NCBI RefSeq assembly: GCF_018403285.1
Contig: NZ_BOSJ01000012.1
Coordinates: 62,001 to 126,000, forward strand
From: Paenibacillus sp. J45TS6
Lineage (GTDB): Bacteria; Bacillota; Bacilli; Paenibacillales; Paenibacillaceae
Reading direction: 5' to 3'
Length of the DNA: 64,000 bases
Shown here: in pieces, positions 55,929 through 64,000 of the stretch
Layout: the number at the start of each line of letters is the position of its first letter
Numbering within the stretch: position 1 is the first letter of the stretch
The notes under the pieces: generated by a model
The model's database searches: none
Seen by the model: the letters and a program-made list of their open reading frames with translations, nothing else
Told to the model about the DNA's origin: nothing
Program-made: the position numbers and the translations under genes

Positions 55929-57227
55929 TTGCAACGCGAAATACAAGTTAATGAGAAATTACCATTGGGTCCAGGTTTTTTACTTAGTATCCAACATTTG
56001 TTCGCTATGTTTGGAAGTACCGTACTTGTTCCTAACTACTTTGGGGTAGACCCGGGTATGATTTTGTTAATGAACGGATTAGGGACACTTCTGTACATAT
56101 TTATATGTAAAGGGAAAATCCCTGCTTATCTTGGATCAAGTTTTGCTTTCTTAGCACCTGTAGGAATGGTACTGAAAAATAATCCGGGTAATGGATACTC
56201 AATGGCACTGGCTGCTTTTATTATTACCGGTATTATCTTCTGTCTCGTAGCACTTATTGTTAAGTTTGTTGGGACAAGATGGCTGGACGTACTCTTCCCA
56301 CCCGCTGTAATGGGTGCTGTTGTTGCCCTGATTGGACTAGAAATCGTCCCTGTTGCCGCAGGAATGGCAGGACTAATTAATTCTAACCCGGCAACCAATC
56401 CCAATTGGGCTCCTGACGCTACCACAATTACACTCTCTATGGTAACTCTGGGTGTAACCGTACTAGGTGCACTCTTGTTCCGCGGGTTTGCTAAAATCAT
56501 TCATATTTTGATTGGGATCGTTACAGGTTATGCACTAGCCTTTTTCATGGGCGAAGTTGATATTCATTCTATTACAAATGTGGACCTTATAACTGCACCA
56601 ACAATTACTACTCCTTCATGGGATATTGGCGTGATTGTTACCATTGTACCTGTGGCACTTGTTGTTATTGTCGAACACATTGGTCATCTACTCGTCACAG
56701 GCAGTATTGTTGGAAAAGATTTATCAAAAGACCCCGGGCTTCATCGCTCTCTACTAGGTAACGGAATCTCAACCATCATTTCTGGTTTTGTCGGATCTAC
56801 ACCGAACACAACATATGGTGAGAATATTGGTGTTATGGCACTTACAAAAGTGTATTCCATTTTTGTTATTGGCGGTGCAGCGATTATTGCTGTTGTATTG
56901 TCATTCTCAGGTACGTTTACAGCTGTAGTCGCTAATATTCCTGATGCAGTCATGGGCGGCGTATCACTTTTGCTCTTCGGGATCATAGCTGCATCTGGTT
57001 TCCGTATTTTTGTAGAACAAAAAGTAGACTTTTCTAAAACAAGTAATATGATACTTACTACCTTAGTATTTGTAACAGGCCTCAGTGGTGCAACACTTAC
57101 CATTGGTACGGTTGAACTAAAAGGGATGGCACTAGCAACCATAGTGGGTATGATTGCAAGCCTTCTGTTCGGTCTGTTCCATAAACTTGGATGGATTGAT
57201 GAATCCACCGAAAAAAATAATCACTAA
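55929..57227 (+). CDS. Uracil/xanthine permease (NCS2, UraA/PyrP type)
   Basis: A 432-residue permease with about 14 hydrophobic segments, GSSFAFLAPVG, the substrate-site VEHIGHLL and GNGISTIISGFVGSTPNTTYGENIGV. This pattern fits uracil carriers of the NCS2 family. The start is TTG 55929 with AAGGAGTG 10 bases upstream. It is a single-gene unit; no pyr gene adjoins. Confidence 0.9.
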   Translation: MQREIQVNEKLPLGPGFLLSIQHLFAMFGSTVLVPNYFGVDPGMILLMNGLGTLLYIFICKGKIPAYLGSSFAFLAPVGMVLKNNPGNGYSMALAAFIITGIIFCLVALIVKFVGTRWLDVLFPPAVMGAVVALIGLEIVPVAAGMAGLINSNPATNPNWAPDATTITLSMVTLGVTVLGALLFRGFAKIIHILIGIVTGYALAFFMGEVDIHSITNVDLITAPTITTPSWDIGVIVTIVPVALVVIVEHIGHLLVTGSIVGKDLSKDPGLHRSLLGNGISTIISGFVGSTPNTTYGENIGVMALTKVYSIFVIGGAAIIAVVLSFSGTFTAVVANIPDAVMGGVSLLLFGIIAASGFRIFVEQKVDFSKTSNMILTTLVFVTGLSGATLTIGTVELKGMALATIVGMIASLLFGLFHKLGWIDESTEKNNH

Positions 57228-57231
57228 AACC

Positions 57232-57270
57232 AAAAAGGGTATCCTCCGAGCGGAGGATACCCTTTTTTTT
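57232..57270. terminator. Strong terminator after the uracil permease gene
   Basis: AAAAGGGTATCCTCC/GGAGGATACCCTTTT 15-bp stem and eight T. Confidence 0.95.
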
Positions 57271-57369
57271 GAACCTAAAAAGCAGATGACAAGTGTTTAG
57301 GATATTTCCCGAGAAACCTGTCATCATGAATCTAAAATTCAGCCTGAGAATTATTAGTGCTCTTACAAC

Positions 57370-57882
57370 TTAGTATTTCATCAAAGAATATACGTTGATA
57401 TCAGTCAGTTTATTTCTACCTTTCAGTTCTTCAAGCTCGATTAAGAAAGCAGCACCTACCACATTGCCTCCAAGTTGTTCTACAAGGCTTACCGAAGTTG
57501 CGATGGTGCCTCCTGTTGCGAGCAGGTCATCTGCGATCAGCACATTTTGTCCTTTTTCAATCGCATCTGAATGCATAGCAAGTTTGTCTTTTCCGTACTC
57601 TAGGTCATATCCAAGTTCAATAGTCTCACCTGGAAGCTTTCCGCTTTTACGAATCGGAGCAAAACCAACACCCAGTGCATAAGCAAGCGGTGCGCCCACT
57701 ACAAATCCACGTGCTTCTGGACCCGCAATAACATCAATTTTCAGATCAGAAACCATTTCTTTCATTTCATCTATAGCTTTGCGATACATCTCGCCGTCTT
57801 TCAACAGGGTTGTAATGTCCTTAAAACTGATTCCCGGTTGTGGGAAGTCAGGTATAACCCGAATGTACTCTTTAAAATCCAA
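57370..57882 (-). CDS. apt: Adenine phosphoribosyltransferase
   Basis: The 170-residue enzyme has [21 protein letters not shown] and the PRPP loop [14 protein letters not shown]. It salvages adenine to AMP. The start is TTG 57882 with GGAGGAG upstream, 26 bases beyond recJ on the same strand. Confidence 0.95.
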   Translation of the reverse strand: MDFKEYIRVIPDFPQPGISFKDITTLLKDGEMYRKAIDEMKEMVSDLKIDVIAGPEARGFVVGAPLAYALGVGFAPIRKSGKLPGETIELGYDLEYGKDKLAMHSDAIEKGQNVLIADDLLATGGTIATSVSLVEQLGGNVVGAAFLIELEELKGRNKLTDINVYSLMKY

Positions 57883-57908
57883 AATAATCTCCTCCTAATT
57901 TAAATGAG

Positions 57909-60311
57909 CTAGGATGCACCCTTTGTCTGAGATTTCATCCATTGCATCAGTTGGGGCGCTGCCAAATCAAACATGGCTTTCTCCATTTCAGCCAGCTGCT
58001 CAATGGCCTGGTAGTTCCTGGAATCCGTCAAACTCTGCTTCGGCGGATTTGTCACAAAGGTCAACGTACCTGAATGACGTTTGATAAATGACAACTCTTC
58101 AAACACGTCCATGACTTTTGACATCATTCTTACAGAATATCCACATTGTCGGCTTAAAGCCTCAATCATTTCTTTTTCAGGCACAGCTTCCTGTCCCCAT
58201 TTTGAAACAAGGACATATATACGTTTAAAGTCATCACGACTCGGTCGTTGTAATCTTTGATTAGGATTGGCCGTACGGTGAAGAAGAATGACATTATTCG
58301 CTTTCACAATCATGCTTTGCATGGCTGTCCATTGCTCTGCAGTTTCAGGGATGTCCAGCACAAACAGACTTTCCAGATGCTTATCGCCAATTTTTTTGGC
58401 TGAATCGTTCCACGGAACGATCCCAACCTTCCTATCATATACCCAAACGGCCTTTTCATACAAATGGTTTTCAATAGCAAATAAGTTTTTCTCTTGAACA
58501 AGAACTGCGATCTTTCCATCATTAGGAATTATTCTCTGAGATAGGTCTTTTAAAATGGTATTCATTTCCTTAAGAGGTTCCCTGCATCCACGGTAATCAA
58601 ACACCTGGCGTGTTTTCACCCGGATATCTTCCATCATGAATTGAGGTTTTCTAGACCCATTCCATTCATTAATTTGAAGCGTCCCCATCACATCGATTAC
58701 CGATCCCTCTGGGATATAGTCAGCAAGTTTACCTTTTCCAAAGGAAATAGCATCCAGCATTTTCCCATCCTGTTCAATCGTTAATTTTAAATGAGTTAAA
58801 TCTTTTCCCATTTTCCGGCTTGTCATCAGTTTAGCATCTCGAATAATAAATTTAGGAGTAGGATTGTTCATACCAAAAGGCTGCATTTGTTCCATTTCTT
58901 CAATTACATTCAGCGGTACTTCGGATATACGGCACTCTCCGTCTGTCTCTGTAACAGGAATAAAATGCTCAGGCTTCATTACTTGGCCGGCATACTCATT
59001 CAGCTTACAGTCCAGCAGCTCCAGTTTATCCCGATGAAGCGTCATTCCTGCCGCAGCCGGGTGTCCCCCATAATGATCCATGATGTCTTTACAAGCGGTC
59101 AAGGCCTCATACATATCAAGTCCAGGAGTGGACCTAGCCGAACCTTTGCATTTTCCTGTGGCAGGATCAATCCCCAAGATCAGTGTAGGGCGATAATATC
59201 TCTCGAGCACTTTCGAGGCGACAATACCCACTACGCCTGGATTCCAGCCTTCACCAGCTACAACGATAACATCAGGAACTTTGCCATCCACTTTTTTTTG
59301 CTCCAGTATCTCAAAAGCTTCCTGCGTCATTTGCTCTACCACCTGCTGCCGCTCACGATTAAGCAGATCTAGTTCCTCTGCAAGATGCGCAGCTTCATCA
59401 GGATCTTCCGTTGTTAACAAGGAAACCGCTCTGCCTGCATGGGCTAGTCTGCCACTGGCATTAATACGAGGGGCAAGAGCAAATGCAACATTCGTTGAAT
59501 TAACAGTAGGCATGTCCACACCGCTGATTTCTAACAGGGCTCGAATTCCGGGAAATGAGGTATCTCTCATTTCTTCGATGCCTCTTTGAACAATAACCCG
59601 ATTTTCATCGATAAGCGGCATGAGATCAGCGACGGTTCCGATCGTAACAATTTCCATCCAGGCACGAGGTACACTTCCTAGAAGCGCTTCTGCCAACTTC
59701 ATAGCAACTCCAACTCCGGCAAGCCCTTTAAAAGGATAAGGACAGTCCTTCTGTTTTGGATTAATTAAGGCGTATGCTTCAGGAAGAACTTCAGGCGGCT
59801 CATGATGATCCGTAACAATAACATCCATTCCGAGGGTTTTAGCGTAAGCAATCTGTTCGACAGCACTAACTCCTGTATCTACGGTAATGACTAAGGTAAC
59901 TCCTTGTTGGTGCGCCCAATCCAGTGCGTGATTATGAAGGCCATAGCCTTCATTCGCTCGATGAGGTATATAAATATCGTACGAGGCAGACAGCTCTCTC
60001 ATAAGATAAATCATAAGCGAAGTACTTGATACTCCATCAGCATCATAATCACCATAAATAAGGATATGTTCGCCTTGCTCAAGAGCTTCACGGATACGAG
60101 GAACAGCTTGCTCTATTCCTTTCATTAAGTACGGATCATGAAGCACTTCATCAGAAGGACGCAAAAACTGCTCTGCTGTTGATTTACTGTCGATACCTCG
60201 GTTTAGCAATAATCTTGACATCAAATGAGAAATGGATAATTCCTCTGATAAGCCTTTTACCTGCTCATCTGTAATCTTGGGCTCGTTCCAATGATATTGA
60301 GAATAAAGCAC
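57909..60311 (-). CDS. recJ: Single-stranded-DNA 5' exonuclease RecJ
   Basis: An 800-residue DHH phosphoesterase with YGDYDADGVSST, the VTDHHEPPE motif, a DHHA1 part with GGHPAAAGMTL, an OB fold and the longer Bacillus-type C-terminal domain. It degrades single-stranded DNA from the 5' end in recombination and repair. The start is GTG 60311 with AAAGGTGAT upstream. Confidence 0.94.
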   Translation of the reverse strand: MLYSQYHWNEPKITDEQVKGLSEELSISHLMSRLLLNRGIDSKSTAEQFLRPSDEVLHDPYLMKGIEQAVPRIREALEQGEHILIYGDYDADGVSSTSLMIYLMRELSASYDIYIPHRANEGYGLHNHALDWAHQQGVTLVITVDTGVSAVEQIAYAKTLGMDVIVTDHHEPPEVLPEAYALINPKQKDCPYPFKGLAGVGVAMKLAEALLGSVPRAWMEIVTIGTVADLMPLIDENRVIVQRGIEEMRDTSFPGIRALLEISGVDMPTVNSTNVAFALAPRINASGRLAHAGRAVSLLTTEDPDEAAHLAEELDLLNRERQQVVEQMTQEAFEILEQKKVDGKVPDVIVVAGEGWNPGVVGIVASKVLERYYRPTLILGIDPATGKCKGSARSTPGLDMYEALTACKDIMDHYGGHPAAAGMTLHRDKLELLDCKLNEYAGQVMKPEHFIPVTETDGECRISEVPLNVIEEMEQMQPFGMNNPTPKFIIRDAKLMTSRKMGKDLTHLKLTIEQDGKMLDAISFGKGKLADYIPEGSVIDVMGTLQINEWNGSRKPQFMMEDIRVKTRQVFDYRGCREPLKEMNTILKDLSQRIIPNDGKIAVLVQEKNLFAIENHLYEKAVWVYDRKVGIVPWNDSAKKIGDKHLESLFVLDIPETAEQWTAMQSMIVKANNVILLHRTANPNQRLQRPSRDDFKRIYVLVSKWGQEAVPEKEMIEALSRQCGYSVRMMSKVMDVFEELSFIKRHSGTLTFVTNPPKQSLTDSRNYQAIEQLAEMEKAMFDLAAPQLMQWMKSQTKGAS

Positions 60312-60343
60312 TCATTAATCACCTTTCTTTCTAGCAAAAAAAC

Positions 60344-60367
60344 AAAACTCAGATAATCCTGAGTTTT
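60344..60367 (-). terminator. Terminator of the cation-efflux gene
   Basis: AAAACTCA/TGAGTTTT arms, then TTTTTTT on the minus strand. Confidence 0.75.
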
Positions 60368-60379
60368 CATTTTACATTC

Positions 60380-61327
60380 TTATTGTAGTAACGTGTTCGT
60401 CTCTCTTTCAGCAAGATCACAATTACTTTTATATGGGTATTCTGATTGATAGGGAACGACTTTCAGCTGAACGCTAGATACTTGTTCAAAACGTCCCATT
60501 AGTAGTACTTTCGATCTTTCCGCTACTTCTTGTGCTTCTGCTACGGTCATACGCGGATTGACGGTTATTGTTAAATCAATATGAATTCCTTCTTCACGTT
60601 CATAGGCATAAATATGCTCCACGGTAACAATACCATGAACACGCTGAACTGTCTGCATGTAATCATAGGTATCTACAAAAGATTCTTCTTCTTGCCTTGG
60701 TATGTGACCTGTTATAAGCAGATAGCTTCTCCAAATCACGATTCCTGAAGTTACAAGAGCAGCCATAGGCTCAGCATAAAGAAGATAGAAATAATCAAAT
60801 GATTTACCAATCATAGATAAAATAATTCCAGTAAGCACCAATAAAGAAGTGTAAAATGCGTATCTGTGCTGTTCAAAATAACGTTTCATAATGGAACGTT
60901 CAGCGTCTTTATATGTATGGCGCCATTCATATTGAAACCAAAGTTCAGCAAAAGTGAACGCGATAACTGCTGCAATTAATGCACTGATATGCGGAGGCTC
61001 CGGATCTGCCTTAATCATGACTTTAACTGAAGATATGGCAAGTTGAAGCCCGCCCAGTAGAACCATTAGCGGAACAATGAGTGCTATGAATTGGCCAACT
61101 TTCTTCCTTTTCTCTGAAGATTCTGTGGGCGATCCTTTACCGCTCCATACTTGATATTGTCGTGTAAAAAGAGAACCTGCTTCGCCTGCGGAATATAGAG
61201 CATCGCTTAATAATGCTTTATTTCCCGAAGCAATACCAACGCTTCCTTTTACAATGGTTAGAACAGTATTCTTACATACTTCCATCCAGAACATTACATC
61301 TATTGCTCGGTGTTGTTTGGTGGTCAT
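60380..61327 (-). CDS. Cation diffusion facilitator transporter
   Basis: A 315-residue protein with about five to six membrane segments and a cytoplasmic C-terminal domain with a GIVTVEHIYAYERE ferredoxin-like fold. In the second transmembrane region it has SDALYSAGEAGSLFT, in which the usual HxxxD metal motif is replaced by SDALYSAGE, so metal selectivity is uncertain. ATG 61327 has GGGGGAAC upstream. A gene of this type sits between secF and recJ in Bacillus too. Confidence 0.82.
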   Translation of the reverse strand: MTTKQHRAIDVMFWMEVCKNTVLTIVKGSVGIASGNKALLSDALYSAGEAGSLFTRQYQVWSGKGSPTESSEKRKKVGQFIALIVPLMVLLGGLQLAISSVKVMIKADPEPPHISALIAAVIAFTFAELWFQYEWRHTYKDAERSIMKRYFEQHRYAFYTSLLVLTGIILSMIGKSFDYFYLLYAEPMAALVTSGIVIWRSYLLITGHIPRQEEESFVDTYDYMQTVQRVHGIVTVEHIYAYEREEGIHIDLTITVNPRMTVAEAQEVAERSKVLLMGRFEQVSSVQLKVVPYQSEYPYKSNCDLAERETNTLLQ

Positions 61328-61363
61328 CCGTGTTCCCCCTCTACACGTAAGACAGTTATATTA

Positions 61364-61398
61364 GAAAACCGCGCCTATAACCATAAGACGCGGTTTTC
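61364..61398 (-). terminator. Terminator after secF
   Basis: AAAACCGCG/CGCGGTTTT arms with a short loop; T run on the minus strand. Confidence 0.8.
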
Positions 61399-61437
61399 GG
61401 TAATCCTTGAGTAAGTTATGGAGTCGTCTTAGAAGGA

Positions 61438-62328
61438 TTATTGTGATTTGGTTTTTTGTTTGCCTTTAAGTACTGCCCATAATGGACTTGCGATAAAGAT
61501 GGATGAGTAAGCCCCAAATACAAGGCCGATGACCATCGCAAGTGAGAACATCCGAATGGATTCTCCGCCAAGTAGGAACAGGAACAACGATGCAATAAAT
61601 ACAGTAACTGTTGTGTACAGAGAACGAGTCATTGTTTGTGAAATACTGCGATTGACGACTTCGTTTAAATCTGTACGTGTTTTAATTTTAGAGAAACGTA
61701 AGTTTTCACGTATACGGTCAAATACTACTATGGTGTCATTAATTGAGAACCCGACAATGGTAAGTACTGCCGTTATAAAGGTTAGATCTACTTCCAATCG
61801 GAATAACGAGAAAATACTGATGACAACAAACGCATCATGCAGTAATGCCACAATGGCAGCAACCGCAAATCTCCATTCAAAACGGATCGTTACATAGATC
61901 ATGATACCCAAACTTGCAAGGAGAACAGCATAAATAGCATTTCTACCCAGCTCTTTCGCCATTTCTGGATCAACCGTGTTCACTTCAAAGGAAGCCTCAG
62001 GATCGATTTTCTCGTTAAAAGACGCTTTTAAGCTGCTTTCATGTTCTTCATTAAGTACAGAAGGAAAACGAATATTAATCCGGTCACTTCCTGCAGAGAT
62101 CTGAGGTTCCTCAGCTGCGAGTCCGATTTCTTCAAGGATCGGCTCAATCTCTTCTTTCGTTACTGATTTGCTTGCTGTAATATCCACATTTGAACCTGAT
62201 CGGAAATCTACACCGTAGTTAAGTCCAAAGACCGCCAGACTTAAAATACCAAGCAGTGTAATGATAATAGAAAAGGTGTAGAAATACTTACTTATTTTAA
62301 TATAGTCATAATCCCATTTAAAGCGCAC
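61438..62328 (-). CDS. secF: Protein translocase subunit SecF
   Basis: About 296 residues with six membrane segments, the VDFRSGSNVDI start of the periplasmic part, and FSINDTIVVFDRIRENLR. SecDF uses proton flow to pull secreted proteins outward. GTG 62328 is 10 bases from AAGGAG; GTG 62337 is only 1-2 bases from it. The chosen start overlaps the end of secD by 11 bases. Confidence 0.92.
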   Translation of the reverse strand: MRFKWDYDYIKISKYFYTFSIIITLLGILSLAVFGLNYGVDFRSGSNVDITASKSVTKEEIEPILEEIGLAAEEPQISAGSDRINIRFPSVLNEEHESSLKASFNEKIDPEASFEVNTVDPEMAKELGRNAIYAVLLASLGIMIYVTIRFEWRFAVAAIVALLHDAFVVISIFSLFRLEVDLTFITAVLTIVGFSINDTIVVFDRIRENLRFSKIKTRTDLNEVVNRSISQTMTRSLYTTVTVFIASLFLFLLGGESIRMFSLAMVIGLVFGAYSSIFIASPLWAVLKGKQKTKSQ

Positions 62329-63577
62329 GAATTTCACTCTCCTTCACTCCGAAGTAACTAGGCTTCTTGATGAGATTTGCTTTCACAAGCAGGTTCAATA
62401 AGAAGCGGGAGAAGAAGACATTCGTGAGGATACTTGTCACAATATCAATAATTAGAACGATGGCGAATCCTCTTACAGACCCGGTTCCTAACCAGAACAT
62501 AACGGATGCAGCAATAATCGTTGTAATATTGGAATCCATGACCGTACGGAACGAAATTCTCTCACCTGATTTCACAGAAGACAGGATACTTTTGCCGCTG
62601 CGAAGTTCTTCCTTAATCCGTTCGTAAGTAATAATATTGGCATCGACTGCCATCCCAATACCTAGAATGAAGGCCGCTATTCCCGGAAGAGTCAGAACAA
62701 AATCACCGAGATAGAAAATAGCAAGTACAAGCCAAGTATGTGTGATGAGCGCAAAGCTTGCCACCACGCCTGGAATACGATACAAACTAATCATAAAGAC
62801 TAGGATAAAGATCGAAGCAATAATCCCCGCTTTTATCGTTTGCTCAAGTGATAACTGACCTAGACTTGCCCCGACGCTCTGAGAATATTTCTCTGTCAGT
62901 TTAAGAGGCAATGCACCTAAGTTAATTGTATCGGCAAGTTCTTTAGCCTCTTCTCTTGTATAACTTCCAGTAATTTGCGCTTTACCATCCGTCAGTGTTT
63001 GTTGTACCTCAGGAGCAGACAACAACTCATCATCAAGGTATATAGCCAATTTTTGTCCGAGAAGACGCTTTGTAATTTCAGCAAATTTTTCTTTGTCTTT
63101 CACTTGAATATCTACCATCGGTTGGTTCAGAGTGTTATAAACAACTGCTGCTCCGTTTTCAACAAAATCGCTGCCGCGAAGCTCGATTTTGCTGTATGTT
63201 CCGGGCTCATCATCTTCTGCTGCACTCCGAAATGTCAGTTCGGCAGGTTCTTTCATTTTACTCCGTACCTCTACCTCATCCGTGACGCCTGCAAGCCTCA
63301 AACGAATGCGGTTCGTACCCTCTGTAGTTACTTCGGGTTCACTTGTGCCTAGTGCATTCGCACGTTGCTCCAAGCTTTTTGCGGTTTGTGTAAGTGATTC
63401 TCTGGTGATTGCTTGTCCAGCTTCGAGCGGCTGTGCTTCATATAGAATCTCAAAGCCTCCCTTAAGATCGAGGCCCAAACGTATATCTTTGAGCAGCCCC
63501 GGGCTTGTATAGGCCATAACGCCGACCGTTACAAGCACGACCAGAATGAAACTGACTATTCTCTTCATGCCGTCCAT
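62318..63577 (-). CDS. secD: Protein translocase subunit SecD
   Basis: A 419-residue protein with an N-terminal membrane segment, the RLGLDLKGGFEILYEA signature, a large extracytoplasmic domain, and MAVDANIITYERIKEELR in the membrane part. Here secD and secF are separate genes rather than one fused secDF as in Bacillus subtilis. ATG 63577 has GGGGGAAC upstream. Confidence 0.94.
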   Translation of the reverse strand: MDGMKRIVSFILVVLVTVGVMAYTSPGLLKDIRLGLDLKGGFEILYEAQPLEAGQAITRESLTQTAKSLEQRANALGTSEPEVTTEGTNRIRLRLAGVTDEVEVRSKMKEPAELTFRSAAEDDEPGTYSKIELRGSDFVENGAAVVYNTLNQPMVDIQVKDKEKFAEITKRLLGQKLAIYLDDELLSAPEVQQTLTDGKAQITGSYTREEAKELADTINLGALPLKLTEKYSQSVGASLGQLSLEQTIKAGIIASIFILVFMISLYRIPGVVASFALITHTWLVLAIFYLGDFVLTLPGIAAFILGIGMAVDANIITYERIKEELRSGKSILSSVKSGERISFRTVMDSNITTIIAASVMFWLGTGSVRGFAIVLIIDIVTSILTNVFFSRFLLNLLVKANLIKKPSYFGVKESEIRAL

Positions 63578-63641
63578 AGTTCCCCCTTCATTCTCAATAT
63601 TCCCATTATAGCGATGCAGGAAATCTCAGTCAATTTTCATT

Positions 63642-63669
63642 AAAAAAGTCCTCTTCCTTAGAAAGAGGA
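63642..63669 (-). terminator. Terminator overlapping the comN stop codon
   Basis: TCCTCTT (last comN codons) pairs with AAGAGGA downstream; the stop codon lies in the loop, then six T. Confidence 0.75.
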
Positions 63670-63918
63670 GCCTCGGTATGCAGATACTGTCATAAAGTTC
63701 ATAAAACTGGTAGCTTTCAGCGACAAAATATCATTAACCAGTTGATGGAGTGGGGGGATTCCTTGTTTCTCATATTTGCGGCTGACGCAATTCCAAACAT
63801 CTTTACTTGTTACATATTGATATCCCACTAATTGAAGTTCTTCTGCCTTACTGCAGCATAAGAGCTCAATTGCATTTTCCAGCTCGTGGGCGTCCATTTC
63901 TTCAATAAATGATTCCAT
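63658..63918 (-). CDS. comN: Post-transcriptional regulator ComN (YrzD)
   Basis: The 86-residue protein matches ComN: ELENAIELLCCSKAEELQLVGYQYV then a Trp-containing helix. In Bacillus subtilis ComN controls comE operon mRNA and interacts with DivIVA. AAAGGAG is about 13 bases upstream of ATG 63918. It lies just before secD on the same strand, with a terminator between. Confidence 0.85.
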   Translation of the reverse strand: MESFIEEMDAHELENAIELLCCSKAEELQLVGYQYVTSKDVWNCVSRKYEKQGIPPLHQLVNDILSLKATSFMNFMTVSAYRGSSF

Positions 63919-64000
63919 GGCGTTAAATCACTCCTTTTGTGCTCCTGCTTACCTATTCGACATCTTCCTACAGTATTCCTGCCTAGCTGAACGAGCATCT
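63919..64000. other. Window edge, no gene seen
   Basis: Only the comN ribosome site can be identified here. Confidence 0.5.

Overview
The window looks like a chromosomal segment of a Paenibacillus-type member of the Bacillales. The evidence is strong AGGAGG-type ribosome sites, many GTG and TTG starts, T-box leaders, CcpA cre boxes, a SigW-type promoter, and a gene order that follows the Bacillus subtilis secDF-recJ-apt-relA-hisS-aspS-rarA-cymR-alaS-mltG block. No rRNA, tRNA, prophage, transposase or CRISPR array was seen. The species assignment is inference.

Region 1 (1-16 kb) is accessory carbon metabolism and membrane stress. It holds the 5' end of ptsG with a GlcT-type antitermination leader, glcT, a SigW-type yuaF-floT operon, an iron alcohol dehydrogenase, the galKET operon divergent from an AraC-type regulator, an aldo-keto reductase, and a KDG catabolic operon (kdgK-kdgA) that continues into an alpha/beta hydrolase, a HAD phosphatase and a sirtuin. 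Several of these units carry cre boxes or cre-like sites, so CcpA control is a shared theme.

Region 2 (16-25 kb) holds a KGG-repeat stress protein, ilvD, a polysaccharide deacetylase with an extra C-terminal domain, an AI-2E-family permease, a class B penicillin-binding protein and a chemoreceptor.

Region 3 (25-42 kb) is the conserved tRNA-modification, cell-wall and translation block, mostly on the minus strand: trhP2, trhP1, mltG, two DUF1292 proteins, ruvX, ireB, alaS with a T-box leader, a permease, yrrD, iscS and cymR, then mnmA on the plus strand, a crcB pair, rarA and two small unknown genes.

Region 4 (42-64 kb) holds helD, a purine permease, tcdA, aspS, a tandem-repeat array, hisS with a T-box leader, a possible small RNA, stress genes, a short unrecognised gene, dtd-relA, a uracil permease, apt, recJ, a CDF transporter, split secD/secF and comN.

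Most of the window is conserved housekeeping DNA. The parts least explained by known families are the roughly ten-copy 61-62 bp array between hisS and aspS, the stacked hairpins and long spacer in the alaS leader, a putative cre-controlled small RNA near 51.3 kb, a 55-residue gene near 52.7 kb, and the repeat-rich kdgK promoter region. No clearly new multi-gene system could be supported.
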